Below are positions 17,244-26,300 of a stretch of 64,000 bases of DNA, piece after piece. Position 1 is the first letter of the stretch. Each line of letters opens with the position of its first letter. The DNA comes from Acuticoccus kalidii. Lineage in GTDB: Bacteria > Pseudomonadota > Alphaproteobacteria > Rhizobiales > Amorphaceae. The translations under genes and the position numbers were made by a program. The notes under the pieces were generated by a model, which was not told the DNA's origin, did no database searches, and saw only the letters and a program-made list of their open reading frames with translations. Location: the NCBI RefSeq assembly GCF_021556395.1, contig NZ_JAKGCS010000036.1, positions 558,001 through 622,000 on the forward strand, in the 5' to 3' direction.

Positions 17244-18239
17244 ATGAGACAGTGGTCACGTTTCTGGCTCGCGTGCACTCTTTCGCTCATCAGTATCGCC
17301 CTGATGATCGCAGGCATGATCTGGGTTCAGACGCGGGGCATCAAAGCACTGGTCGTGCTCGACGTGACCGCGCATCTGGTGAAACAGGCCGTTGTCCGCA
17401 ATGGGGCCGCGGCGATCCCGCTCAATGCCGCCCGGATGCGGGGCAACGGCGCATGCGGCGAGGCGGCGAGGGATGGGGACCGCATCACCGGCGTCCTCGA
17501 TGTCCCGACCGGCTCGATCCTCGTTTATCGATGGAGGTCGGACCGGATTTCGGTCACCGTCGAGCCGAAGCCGGCCGCGGGACCGACGGGCGAAGCGAGT
17601 GGAACTGGCGAAGTGCGCCTGATCTGGTTCGATGCTGAGAGGAACGAACACACCTGCGTTCTGCCCGCGCGGAGCGCCTTCGAGATGGAGCGTTCCAGTC
17701 TGTCCGTGGCGCAGCCGCTTCCGATTGCAGGGCCGACCGAGGTCGGCCTCGAGATCGGCGTTCCGATCGCGCAAAGTGCAGACGGGGCGCCGCAAGCGTC
17801 GCTCCTTCTGCGCGGCGAGGTATCGGTCTTCGGACGGGCGACGCTCAGCAGCAGCGCGATTTTTCCCATCACGGGCGAGCCGATCATGATCCCGAGCGGC
17901 AGCCGGATCACCTCGACCGTCGACGGGAGCCTCGAGGGCGGGGCGCCTTGGTATGGCGTCGTCTTCGTCGAAGATGACGGGTTCAGGATCTCCGCGACGA
18001 CCGACACGTCGGACCTTTACATCTTCCGGCCCGGGCAGAGTGAGCGGCAGTATGAGCACCTCGAAATCGGGCTGTTCCGATGGCTGTTCAGCGACCCGAG
18101 CCTCGCCTGGATCTCCACCGGGCTTCTGATCATGGTGCTCACGATCCAGACCGTGGGCACTGGACTGGCGTTGTTGCCGACGGACGAAGACCGCAAACGC
18201 AATGGATGCAGGCCCGGCCCGAAGAGGGGACCGTCATGA
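17244..18239 (+). CDS. Two-helix membrane protein with large periplasmic domain, unknown family
   Basis: The protein has 331 residues. One membrane helix is at each end: about residues 8-28 (FWLACTLSLISIALMIAGM) and about 287-311 (LAWISTGLLIMVLTIQTVGTG), followed by a short basic cytoplasmic tail of about 20 residues. The roughly 255 residues between them would lie in the periplasm. They look mainly beta (for example ITGVLDVPTGSILVYRW and SLLLRGEVSVFGRATLSSS) and include cysteines in NGACGE and EHTCVLP. No catalytic motif was seen. The stop overlaps the start of the next gene (ATGA), so the two are translationally coupled. A role as the inner-membrane anchor or sensor of the operon is inferred from topology only. 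Confidence 0.8.
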   Translation: MRQWSRFWLACTLSLISIALMIAGMIWVQTRGIKALVVLDVTAHLVKQAVVRNGAAAIPLNAARMRGNGACGEAARDGDRITGVLDVPTGSILVYRWRSDRISVTVEPKPAAGPTGEASGTGEVRLIWFDAERNEHTCVLPARSAFEMERSSLSVAQPLPIAGPTEVGLEIGVPIAQSADGAPQASLLLRGEVSVFGRATLSSSAIFPITGEPIMIPSGSRITSTVDGSLEGGAPWYGVVFVEDDGFRISATTDTSDLYIFRPGQSERQYEHLEIGLFRWLFSDPSLAWISTGLLIMVLTIQTVGTGLALLPTDEDRKRNGCRPGPKRGPS

Positions 18240-19393
18240 GGTTTGTTCTCGTCCTTCTCATCCTCGTCGGCACGCTCGGGCGCGCAGCCGCAGAACCCGT
18301 GTTCGTGAGGGCGGGGGAGGCGGTTGGGCACGGGTGGCTGTTCGGCTCGCCGCGCGCCGGAGGTCAGTGCTGGATTGCGTTGCCGGAACACGTTGCCGGT
18401 TCAGAAAAGAGCTTCGTGTACTTTGCCGACGGGATCGGCGGCGAAGCCGGGCCGGCGATTGCCGTCGAGGACGTTCCCGGTGCTGTGGCGGCAGCCGGCG
18501 GCACCAGCGATCTCGCCTTCGCTCCGGTGGCCGGTGAAGGGCGGTCGGGGACCGGTCGGTGTCTGTCCCGCCTCGGTCCGCCTTCTTCTGCCTGGGGGGC
18601 GATGATGCGCTCGGCCAGGGACGACCTCGTCGTGAATTCGTTTGTCGAGACCCACTTCCGCCCCATCCAGCTTCGCATCGAGGGGGCCGGAATCCAGCGG
18701 CCGATTGAAATCGAGAATATCGCGGCCGTCGATGGGGCATCCACCACGCGAGTGAAGGCAAAGGGATTGGTGAATTTGAGCGCAGCCGATCCCGAGGACG
18801 CCGAACGCTATTTCTTAAAAGGGTTGAGTGGCTCGGTGGTGCAAGTGAAAGCGTCGATCGGCAGCGGGCCGGCCAGCCTTGAGCCATTCGCGATGGTGCT
18901 CCAGGTGCCGAAGGTCAAAAGCTACGTGATTGCGCTGCGATTCGACTTCATCCGCAGCGCGTTCGAGTTGGTCGAAGCGTACGAGATCACCCATGCGGCA
19001 CGACCGGTGGCGTTTCAAGTCGCAGGCTTCGACGGCATGGTCCTCGCCCCGGTGGTCGGGCCGAGCTCGCTCGATGACCCCGACACGTGCTGGCGACTGG
19101 CGCCGCGGGGCGGTGAGCGGTCGGTGTCGCTCTACCTCGCGCTCGAAGCGGGGAACGCGGCTCGGGATCTCACCGTAGAGCAAGCGCCAGGTTGCGGGGA
19201 GGCTCCGTTGCCGTTCGTCGTTGAGCAGAGGGCCCGGCCGAGCGACAATTGGTCGGTGCATCGGGATTGTGAGACCGTGGCGACGCTGCCCGAACAGGCC
19301 GGCTGCGCCCTCGACCTCAGAGGACCACGGCAGATTCGTGTTCGCATCAGCGGGCGCAGCGTGATCGGGTTGAGCCGGCTCAGACTGCGTTGA
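18236..19393 (+). CDS. Exported protein with divergent trypsin-like protease domain
   Basis: The protein has 385 residues from the ATG at 18236, which overlaps the preceding stop and has AGAGGGGA upstream. The signal peptide is cut near residue 19. Residues about 25-235 show the order of a chymotrypsin-fold protease: His52 in WIALPEHVAG where TAAHC usually sits, Asp92 in TSDLAFAPV, and Ser198 in LKGLSGSVVQ where GDSGGP usually sits. The triad is intact by position, but the flanking motifs are degenerate. Cysteines near the His and Asp (GQCW, GRCL) may form a disulfide. Residues about 245-385 are a second, beta-rich domain with four more cysteines. The target is unknown; cleaving or binding a partner in the envelope is likely. 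The next gene is convergent, with only three bases between the stop codons. Confidence 0.7.
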   Translation: MRFVLVLLILVGTLGRAAAEPVFVRAGEAVGHGWLFGSPRAGGQCWIALPEHVAGSEKSFVYFADGIGGEAGPAIAVEDVPGAVAAAGGTSDLAFAPVAGEGRSGTGRCLSRLGPPSSAWGAMMRSARDDLVVNSFVETHFRPIQLRIEGAGIQRPIEIENIAAVDGASTTRVKAKGLVNLSAADPEDAERYFLKGLSGSVVQVKASIGSGPASLEPFAMVLQVPKVKSYVIALRFDFIRSAFELVEAYEITHAARPVAFQVAGFDGMVLAPVVGPSSLDDPDTCWRLAPRGGERSVSLYLALEAGNAARDLTVEQAPGCGEAPLPFVVEQRARPSDNWSVHRDCETVATLPEQAGCALDLRGPRQIRVRISGRSVIGLSRLRLR

Positions 19394-19396
19394 ACC

Positions 19397-20062
19397 TCAA
19401 AGGAGCTGGGCGGTGACGGGGAACGGCTCGGCGGTGCCGCACTTGATCGTTCCCGTGAGCTGCGCATCGCCCTCGGCGATCCTAAGGGGCATGATACATG
19501 CGCCGATCGAGTAGACGTCGCCCACCCAGGTAATGTTATCGCCGACGATCGTGGCTTCCCCCTTGATGCCGGCATGGGGCTCGGTGAGGCCGACGAGCGG
19601 GAACCAAGTCGAGGTGCCACGGGTCACGTCCGCCTGATCCACGACGAAGACGATCCCTTTCTCGAAGGCGTTCCACATCTTCATTTCTGGGGTTCGCGTG
19701 ACATCCTTCAAGGCATCGCGCTCGCGCTCGGACCGCGCCAACGGATCTTTCAGTTTCGCGCTCGGCTCCACGATAAAGAGCAGACGATCGACGGCCGTGA
19801 GACTAGCCCGCAGGCCGAGGTTACGGATATCGGCGTCCGTGCTCTCCAGAGAACTGCGGATGCAGATTCGGGCAATCGCAACGTCATTTGTCGCGAGCGC
19901 CTCCTCGATGTAGGCCTGACGCAGATCACCGTCGGAATCGCTGCATTGCTCGCGCCAGATCTTTAATTCTTCGGCCCGGCTTCGGATATCCTGCGCCATA
20001 ACCGGGCTGACCAGCACGAGAAGGGCGATGGCCGCCTGATATAATTTCTTTTGCAATATCAC
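19397..20062 (-). CDS. Secreted helical-repeat plus beta protein, unknown family
   Basis: The protein has 221 residues from a GTG at 20062. A signal peptide is cut after residue 23 (LLVLVSPVMA). Residues about 40-100 are helical and resemble one to two HEAT-like units (EEALATNDVAIARICIRS, then LGLRASLTAV). A charged hinge follows, and residues about 135-221 form a beta domain (VFVVDQADVTRGTSTWFP, INITWVGD-like strands, IKCGTAEPFPV). It has four cysteines. I know no characterised homologue. It converges on the trypsin-like gene, has its own good promoter and lies in AT-rich DNA. Opposite orientation with a shared end may allow antagonistic or differential expression. Confidence 0.75.
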   Translation of the reverse strand: MILQKKLYQAAIALLVLVSPVMAQDIRSRAEELKIWREQCSDSDGDLRQAYIEEALATNDVAIARICIRSSLESTDADIRNLGLRASLTAVDRLLFIVEPSAKLKDPLARSERERDALKDVTRTPEMKMWNAFEKGIVFVVDQADVTRGTSTWFPLVGLTEPHAGIKGEATIVGDNITWVGDVYSIGACIMPLRIAEGDAQLTGTIKCGTAEPFPVTAQLL

Positions 20063-20100
20063 GGCGTGTAATTCCCCGTGTCATGAAAATATGTGGCGTG

Positions 20101-20129
20101 AATATACGAAAATTTGTTCGTCGTGTGAA
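20101..20129 (-). promoter_or_regulatory. Candidate sigma-70 promoter for the gene at 19397-20062
   Basis: On the minus strand TTCACA (20129-20124) is followed after exactly 17 bases by TATATT (20106-20101), about 38 bases before the GTG start. The surroundings are unusually AT-rich for this genome. Confidence 0.55.
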
Positions 20130-20318
20130 GTAATCGCTGCGGAAGACTGTCGTGGAATGCCAACGGTTCGAGTTGCCCCGCGGCGATGGGCCAATCGGCC
20201 CGGCACGCGATCGGGGCGCGAATAAAATCAATGCGGTAGACGATGCCGAGAGCAAAAGCCGGCGGGCGGAGGCCGCGATTTACGGCGAGGGGAGGGCGCC
20301 CGCCCGAGAGTGCGCCTG

Positions 20319-20924
20319 TTAGCGCGCGCTCTCTCCGGCGAGCTTCAGCCCCAGCCCGGCAAACGATGCGGCGAACAGGCGACGCAGCCACCGCATCATG
20401 GTCTCGCTCGCGAGGAGGCGCTGACGCCCGGTCGCGGCGAGGGCGGCATAGCCCACGAAGACGAGGAAGGTCGTCGCCGTGAAGGCGAGGCCGAGCTCGG
20501 CGAGCCTTGCCGCTCCACTGCCGGCGGGGGTGAATTGCGGGATGAACGCCACGAAGAAGAGGGGCAGCTTGGGGTTCAGGATGTTGAGGAGTATGCCGCG
20601 GCGAATGAGACGCGGCGCGGGTTCCGGCTCGCGCGCCTTCGCAAAGAGACCGCCGCGATCCTTGAGGACCGCCCAGGCCATCCACACGAGATAGGCGACG
20701 CCGGCGAATTTGATCGCCTGGAAGAGGACGGCGCTCGTGTGGAGGATCGCCGCCAGCCCGGCGAGGGCGACGAGCATGTGCAGGAAGGTTGCGATCGTAC
20801 AGCCGGTGGCGGCCCAGAAGCCGGCGCGAAAACCGCCCCCCATCGTCGCGGAGAGGGTGTAGACGACGCCAATTCCGGGCGCGAGGCAGACGATCAGCGC
20901 CGTCAGCAGATAGTCGAGGCTCAT
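20319..20924 (-). CDS. LysE/RhtB-family amino acid exporter
   Basis: The protein has 201 residues and is an inner-membrane protein with about six helices. Family features are visible: the LTALIVCLAPGIGVVYTLSA start (corresponding to the PGP motif region), the FQAIKFAGVAYLVWMAW second repeat, and GILLNILNPKLPLFFVAFIPQF. Proteins of this family export amino acids such as homoserine, threonine or lysine by proton antiport; the substrate is not predictable here. It lies between the unknown exported-protein group and ftsK and is probably expressed alone. A terminator of ftsK separates it from the upstream gene on the same strand. Confidence 0.9.
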   Translation of the reverse strand: MSLDYLLTALIVCLAPGIGVVYTLSATMGGGFRAGFWAATGCTIATFLHMLVALAGLAAILHTSAVLFQAIKFAGVAYLVWMAWAVLKDRGGLFAKAREPEPAPRLIRRGILLNILNPKLPLFFVAFIPQFTPAGSGAARLAELGLAFTATTFLVFVGYAALAATGRQRLLASETMMRWLRRLFAASFAGLGLKLAGESAR

Positions 20925-21036
20925 GCGGGTATCCTGTCTCGGCCGCTCTCGTCCGAAGCGGTCGGCACAGCATGGCCTCGAACGCGCCGCTTGTCATGGC
21001 CGTCCGTCCTTCCGGGAGCCGATCGGCCCAAAAGAA

Positions 21037-21062
21037 AAGGGGAGACCGGACGGTCCCCCCTT
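21037..21062 (-). terminator. Intrinsic terminator of ftsK
   Basis: Read on the minus strand, a GGGG-GACC/GGTC-CCCC type stem with one bulged base is followed by TTTTCTTTT. It lies 29 bases after the ftsK stop codon. Confidence 0.75.
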
Positions 21063-21090
21063 CGCGCTTGCGGCCTCTGGTGCGGGACGG

Positions 21091-24000
21091 TCAGGCGACC
21101 TCGTCCTCGGCCGGCACCAGGATGTCGCGCTTGCCGGCATGGTTTGCCGGGCTCACCACGCCTTCATTCTCCATCCGCTCGATGAGCGTCGCGGCGCGGT
21201 TGTAGCCGATCGACAGGCGGCGCTGGATGTAACTTGTCGAGGCCTTGCGGTCGCGCAGGACGAGCGCGACGGCGCGGTCATAAAGGTCGTCACTCTCGGA
21301 GAGGGCGTCGATGCCGGAGGACGAGCCGCCGCCCTGCTCCTCTTCATCGTCGTCCTCGAGGACGGCGCCGAGATATTCCGGCACGCCCTGGAGCTTGAGG
21401 TGGGAGACGACGTCCTCGACCTCCTCGTCGGCCACGAACGGGCCGTGGACGCGCTGAATGCGGCCGCCGCCGGCCATGTAGAGCATGTCGCCCATGCCGA
21501 GGAGCTGCTCGGCACCCATCTCGCCGAGGATCGTGCGGGAGTCGATCTTTGAGGTGACGGCGAAGGAGATGCGCGTCGGGAAGTTCGCCTTGATCGTACC
21601 GGTGATGACGTCGACCGACGGACGCTGCGTCGCGAGAATGACGTGAATGCCGGCGGCGCGCGCCATCTGGGCGAGACGCTGGATCGCGCCTTCGATGTCC
21701 TTGCCGGCGACCATCATGAGATCGGCCATCTCGTCGACGATGACGACGATATAAGGCATCGGCTCCAGATCGAGGACCTCCTCCTCGAAGATCGCCTCGC
21801 CGGTGGACTTGTCGAAGCCGGTCTGGACGATGCGCATCAAGGGCTCGCCATTGCGGTTCGCTTCCTTGAGGCGGCTGTTATAGCCGTCAATATTGCGCAC
21901 GCCGAGCTTGGCCATCTTGCGATAGCGGTCTTCCATCTCCCGGACCGCCCAACGCAGCGCCGTCACCGCCTTCTTCGGATCGGTCACGACCGGGGTCAGG
22001 AGGTGGGGAATGCCGTCATAGACGGACAGCTCGAGCATTTTCGGGTCGATCAGAATGATCCGGCATTGCTCCGGCTTGTGCCAATAAAGGAGCGACAGGA
22101 TCATCGTGTTGATCGACACCGACTTGCCCGAGCCGGTGGTGCCGGCGACAAGCAGATGCGGCATCCGCGCAAGGTCGGCGATCACGGCCTCGCCGCCGAT
22201 CGTCTTGCCGAGGCACATCGGCAATTTCGCCTTGGTGCGCTCAAACTCCTGGCTCGCGAGGAGCTCGCGCAGGAACACCGTGACGCGGCTGTTGTTCGGC
22301 AATTCGATACCGATGGCGTTCTTGCCGGGGATGACGGCGACGCGGGCCGAGATCGCGCTCATCGAGCGGGCGATATCGTCGGCGAGGCCGATGACGCGGG
22401 ACGACTTGATACCGGGCGCCGGCTCCAGCTCGTAGAGCGTCACGACGGGGCCGGGCCGAACGTGGATGATCGAGCCCTTGACGCCGAAATCCTCGAGGAC
22501 GCCTTCGAGAACGCGGGCGTTCGCTTCGAGCGCGTCGGGCGTCAACTCGGTCTCGCTGCGGTCCGCCGGCGGGGCGGAGAGGAGGGCGAGCGGGGGGAAC
22601 TCGTAGTCGCTCTGATTGAGGAAGTTCGGCTGCGCCTCCTTCACGACGCGCCGGCCGGGCTTCATCGTTCCGGCTGCGGGCACGACGCGGGTGGCGGGCT
22701 CGGCCGGCCGCTGCGGCACGCGGGGCTTTTGCGGCGGCGCGGCGCGAGGGGCCTCGCGCGGCGGCGCACCTCGGGTCGGCGTCGCATGGCGGGCGGCTTC
22801 GGCGGCGTAGGGGTCGTCCTCGTAATCGTCGTAGCCGTCATCGTCGTCATAGCCGTCGTCATAGGCATAGCGGTCGTCCGCGGCGCCGGCACTGGCGGCG
22901 GCTTCGTCGGCATAGGTGCCCTCGTCGGCCTCGTCTTCCCATTGGCCGCCATCATAGTCGGCGCTCTCGTCGTAGATCTCGGCCTCGTCGATCGGTTCGA
23001 GCTCGTCGGCCTCGAAGATCTCGCCGGTTTCCTTGTTGACGAAGCTCTGCCGGCTGAGCCGTGCGGCGGGGCCGCGGGAGGGAAGCTGGAAGGAGATGGC
23101 GGACCGTTCCACCTCTTCCGCGCTCTGACGCTGCGCGCGGGCGCGGGGGCGCGGGGCGTCCATTTCCTCCGGCTCGGGGCGGACGGGCGCAGCTTGCCGC
23201 TCGCGGCGGCGCGGCGCCTCGTAGACGACGGCCTCGTCCTCGAAGTCGTCGTCATAGTCGGCGACGTCGTCCTCATAGGGCTGGGGCGGCTCGATCGGGG
23301 CGTAAGGATCCTCGGCAAGGGGCGGCTCGCCGCGGCGGCGCGAGCGGTAGACGTCATGGCCGTTGTCGATCGGCGCGCCGGTTTCGGCGAGGGCGGTCCG
23401 CAGCGACGGCGTTTCGGCGGGACGGCGCTTGCGGCGAGGTTCGCCCGAGCGCAGCTTCGCCCGTGCCGTCAGCGCCATATGGGCGAGCGCGCCCCTGAAG
23501 GCGGCGAAGCGGGTCGTCTCGCTCTCATAGGTGTCGGTCTCGTCGAGGCCGTATTCGTCTTCGACGGGGGCAGCCTGGCGACGGATCTGGAAGCCGAGAT
23601 CGGTGAGCTGCTGGCGGCGGCGCGGCGCGGCGACGGCGTGGAGCAGGCAGGCGATCGCCGCGATCCCGAGAAGACCGCCGATGAAGCCGCGGACGATGCC
23701 CGATGTCAGGCCGAAAATATCCACGAACACATAGTCGTAGACACTGCCGACGACGCCGCCGAGGCCGAGCGGAAGGGGCCATGCATCGGTGACGGGAAAG
23801 ACGTTCAGGAAGCCGGGTGCCAGGAAGAGGGCGCCGAGCCCCGCCGCGAGCTTGCTCGGCTGCAGGCCGAGCGGACGGCCCGCGATCAGGCGGACACCCC
23901 AGAGCGGCAACGGCACGATGAGGAGCGGTGCGGCGAGGCCGAAGATCTGCATGATCGGATCGGACCAGCTCGCCCCGGTCGTCCCCATCCAGTTCTGCAC

Positions 24001-24183
24001 CGTGGCGGACGTCGCGTGCGTGAAGCTCGGATCGGAGACGTTCCAGGTGGCAAGCGCGACGCCCAGACAGGCGGCGAGCGCGATGAGCAGAATCCCAGCC
24101 AACGTGGATGTCGCCCGACGGGCGAACATCACCGACGGGTCGTCGAAGAGCTGCTCCAACGCTCTCATACGCATGACACTCAC
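21091..24183 (-). CDS. ftsK: DNA translocase FtsK
   Basis: FtsK is a septum-located motor that pumps chromosome dimers and terminus DNA to the daughter cells and activates XerCD at dif. The protein has 1030 residues from a GTG at 24183, six bases after GAGAGG. About four N-terminal membrane helices lie within residues 20-190. A long linker follows, very acidic and Tyr-rich around 435-465. The RecA-like motor has Walker A GTTGSGKS near 680-688, DEMADLM and [12 protein letters not shown]. The C-terminal winged-helix gamma domain ([21 protein letters not shown], about 965-1000) reads KOPS sites. The gene is larger than many homologues because of the linker. The aminotransferase gene upstream is its usual Hyphomicrobiales neighbour; lolA, normally next downstream, is displaced. 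Confidence 0.97.
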   Translation of the reverse strand: MSVMRMRALEQLFDDPSVMFARRATSTLAGILLIALAACLGVALATWNVSDPSFTHATSATVQNWMGTTGASWSDPIMQIFGLAAPLLIVPLPLWGVRLIAGRPLGLQPSKLAAGLGALFLAPGFLNVFPVTDAWPLPLGLGGVVGSVYDYVFVDIFGLTSGIVRGFIGGLLGIAAIACLLHAVAAPRRRQQLTDLGFQIRRQAAPVEDEYGLDETDTYESETTRFAAFRGALAHMALTARAKLRSGEPRRKRRPAETPSLRTALAETGAPIDNGHDVYRSRRRGEPPLAEDPYAPIEPPQPYEDDVADYDDDFEDEAVVYEAPRRRERQAAPVRPEPEEMDAPRPRARAQRQSAEEVERSAISFQLPSRGPAARLSRQSFVNKETGEIFEADELEPIDEAEIYDESADYDGGQWEDEADEGTYADEAAASAGAADDRYAYDDGYDDDDGYDDYEDDPYAAEAARHATPTRGAPPREAPRAAPPQKPRVPQRPAEPATRVVPAAGTMKPGRRVVKEAQPNFLNQSDYEFPPLALLSAPPADRSETELTPDALEANARVLEGVLEDFGVKGSIIHVRPGPVVTLYELEPAPGIKSSRVIGLADDIARSMSAISARVAVIPGKNAIGIELPNNSRVTVFLRELLASQEFERTKAKLPMCLGKTIGGEAVIADLARMPHLLVAGTTGSGKSVSINTMILSLLYWHKPEQCRIILIDPKMLELSVYDGIPHLLTPVVTDPKKAVTALRWAVREMEDRYRKMAKLGVRNIDGYNSRLKEANRNGEPLMRIVQTGFDKSTGEAIFEEEVLDLEPMPYIVVIVDEMADLMMVAGKDIEGAIQRLAQMARAAGIHVILATQRPSVDVITGTIKANFPTRISFAVTSKIDSRTILGEMGAEQLLGMGDMLYMAGGGRIQRVHGPFVADEEVEDVVSHLKLQGVPEYLGAVLEDDDEEEQGGGSSSGIDALSESDDLYDRAVALVLRDRKASTSYIQRRLSIGYNRAATLIERMENEGVVSPANHAGKRDILVPAEDEVA

Positions 24184-24488
24184 GGTAAACCTCTCGATCG
24201 TTCACGGACTGACGCGGCGGTGCGTCTCCCGTGTCACGGCGGCGTCCGCGACGAGCGCGAGACGAAGAGGCCCCGTCGCCTTCGGTTTGGCGCGAATGGC
24301 GTTAAAGCGAGGTAACTTTTGCCGAAGGGATCGGCACCAATTTTATCGGTCGCCCCACATTCCGGGGCGATCGGCGCACGAGGACGCGAGCGCTAAGCCT
24401 TTAGTGTGGCAAGGATATCGCGCTTTTGCCCGTTATGGGTGCGTGATTTTGGTTTTTGCAATCTGAGGGGGAGCGCGCCGCGGCGCCG
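24184..24488. other. Upstream region of ftsK
   Basis: These 305 bases hold no supported gene. The part next to ftsK is GC-rich, and the middle (about 24300-24350 and 24400-24460) is richer in A and T. It probably contains the ftsK promoter on the minus strand. No clear boxes were chosen. Confidence 0.45.
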
Positions 24489-25670
24489 TCAGGCGGCCGG
24501 AGCGCGCGCGAACATTTCGGCGATCCGCGCGAGGGCGGTCCGCGTCACCGCCGCGTCGGCGACGAGGGCGAGGCGAAGCCGGCCCTTGCCGGGATTGACG
24601 CCACCCTTCGGCGTCGCCGCGAGATAGGAGCCCGGCACGCATCGCACGCCCGCCTCGCGCCACAGCCGGAGGGCGGCCGCCTCGTCGTCTTCCTCGACGT
24701 CGAGCCAGAGGAAGAAGCCGCCCTGCGGGGTGACCGAGCCGAACCGCGGGGCGAGCAGCCGCTCGGCGTCGGCGAATTTCTCGTCATAAAGGGCGCGGTT
24801 GGCGACGACATGGTCCTCGTCGTCATAGACCGCGGCGGCGACCTCCTGCAGCGGCGTCGGAACCTGCGGGCCGGCCTGATTGCGGAACTCACGGATGGCG
24901 GCCACCGTCGCCGTCGCCCCGGCGAGATAGCCGACCCGCATGCCGGCAAGGTTCGAGCGCTTGGACAACGAGTTGAAGACGACGATGCGGGGGAGGGTCT
25001 CCGGCCGCTCGCGTGCCGCTTCGAGGACGCCGGTGGGGGCCGGGCGGTCCGCGCGATAGATCTCCGAATAGCATTCGTCCGCGAAGATCAGAAAGTCATG
25101 CCGCTCGGCCCGGTCGAACACGGCGTGCCAGTCCTCCCGTGTCGCGGCGTGGCCTTCGGGGTTCGAGGGCGAGCCGAAATAATAGGCGATCGCCCGGTCG
25201 AGCGCGCCGGCTGGCACGCTGTCCCAATCGGGAAGAATGCCGCCGGACGTCGCCATCGGCACCGGCTCGGCCCCGATCCCGTGCGCGCCGGCGATATAGG
25301 TCTGATAAAATGGGTTGGCGAACAGGATCGTCGGGGCGGTTTTTTGCAGGAGATCCCGCGCCGATACGGCGGCGAGGAACAGCCCCTCGCGGCTGCCGTT
25401 CAGCGGGACGAGGGCCCCGGTCTCACGGAACCAACCGTCGAGCCGATAGCGGCGGTCGATGAAATCGTGCACGGCGCGCTGGAAATTCGCCGTTCCCCCG
25501 ATCGGCGGATAGGGGCCGAACCCGGCGATATTGCGGGCGATAACCTCACCCACGAAGGCGGGTTGCGGATGCTGAGGATTGCCGACGGCGAGGTCGGCCG
25601 GTTTGGCGCCGGGCGCCACGTCCGCAAGGAGTGCGCGCAGGCGCTCGAAAGGGGATTGGGCGAAGAACAT
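24489..25670 (-). CDS. Class I/II PLP-dependent aminotransferase
   Basis: The protein has 393 residues and is a fold-type I aminotransferase. The PLP lysine is in SLSKRSNLAGMRVGY (about 236-240), the phosphate/ring-binding aspartate in FADECYSEIY, the GSPSNPEG loop replaces the common NPxNPTG, and the substrate-carboxylate arginine is in GKGRLRLALVA near the C-terminus. It is similar to the DapC/N-succinyldiaminopimelate aminotransferase subgroup that often precedes ftsK in Hyphomicrobiales, which would fit a role in lysine and diaminopimelate synthesis. Substrate assignment from sequence alone is unsafe. The start ATG at 25670 is preceded by GGACCCC. Confidence 0.9.
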   Translation of the reverse strand: MFFAQSPFERLRALLADVAPGAKPADLAVGNPQHPQPAFVGEVIARNIAGFGPYPPIGGTANFQRAVHDFIDRRYRLDGWFRETGALVPLNGSREGLFLAAVSARDLLQKTAPTILFANPFYQTYIAGAHGIGAEPVPMATSGGILPDWDSVPAGALDRAIAYYFGSPSNPEGHAATREDWHAVFDRAERHDFLIFADECYSEIYRADRPAPTGVLEAARERPETLPRIVVFNSLSKRSNLAGMRVGYLAGATATVAAIREFRNQAGPQVPTPLQEVAAAVYDDEDHVVANRALYDEKFADAERLLAPRFGSVTPQGGFFLWLDVEEDDEAAALRLWREAGVRCVPGSYLAATPKGGVNPGKGRLRLALVADAAVTRTALARIAEMFARAPAA

Positions 25671-25694
25671 GGGGTCCAGTCGTGATGCCGTCGA

Positions 25695-26300
25695 TCAGCC
25701 GCCTATCACAAGCCACAGAGCGGATAGCGCAAGCAAGAGGGCCATCGTCGCGTTAAACGCGACGAGACGCCAGCCCCGCCCGAGAAGCGCCGCGAGACTG
25801 GCGCCCGCGGCGGCCCAAGTCGTCGTCGAGGTGAGGCCGACCAGCAGGAAGATCACGGCGATCGTCGCCGCGTCCATCGTCGGATGCTGGCCGGAGACGT
25901 AGGTCGCGGCGGCGGCGGTCGTCATCACCCAGGCTTTCGGGTTGACCCACTGGAAGGCCGCGGCGCTCCAAAAGGAGAGCGGTCGCGCGGCGGCTTTGGC
26001 CGGACGGGCCGACTGGGTGCCGATGCGGTAGGCGAGGTAGAGCATCACCGCAAAGCCGGTCCAGGAGATCACGATGCGCAGCGCCGGTTCGTTGCGAAAC
26101 ACTTCGCCGAGGCCGAGCGCGATCGCGAACACCATCAGGGAAAAGCCGATCGTGACGCCGAAAATGTGAGGCCACGTTCGGGAAAGGCCGAAGGTCGCGC
26201 CGGAGGAGGCGAGCATCACGTTGTTCGGACCGGGCGTCCAGGACGCGGCCGCGGCGAAGATGATGATCGCGCCCAGCGTCTCGAAGGATGGCATCGGCAT
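25695..26300 (-). CDS. LysE-family translocator
   Basis: The protein has 201 residues and about six membrane helices. The N-terminal motif SWTPGPNNVMLASSG is the characteristic LysE/RhtB PGPN segment, and FQWVNPKAWVM is the second-half signature. Start ATG at 26300 has GGGAGG five bases before it; a TTG one codon upstream is less likely. It probably exports an amino acid or related metabolite. It lies 24 bases upstream of the aminotransferase on the same strand, so the two may be cotranscribed. It is divergent from another LysE gene. Confidence 0.9.
   Translation of the reverse strand: MPMPSFETLGAIIIFAAAASWTPGPNNVMLASSGATFGLSRTWPHIFGVTIGFSLMVFAIALGLGEVFRNEPALRIVISWTGFAVMLYLAYRIGTQSARPAKAAARPLSFWSAAAFQWVNPKAWVMTTAAAATYVSGQHPTMDAATIAVIFLLVGLTSTTTWAAAGASLAALLGRGWRLVAFNATMALLLALSALWLVIGG

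Noticed and set aside
21643-24315. Plus-strand open frame of about 890 codons opposite ftsK
   Set aside because: Antisense shadow; hydrophobic Gly/Val stretches come from the reversed acidic linker of FtsK.
24406-24429. Possible sigma-54 promoter (TGGCAAGG ... TTTTGC) upstream of ftsK
   Set aside because: The GG-to-GC distance is about 20 bases instead of 12, and the orientation is away from ftsK.
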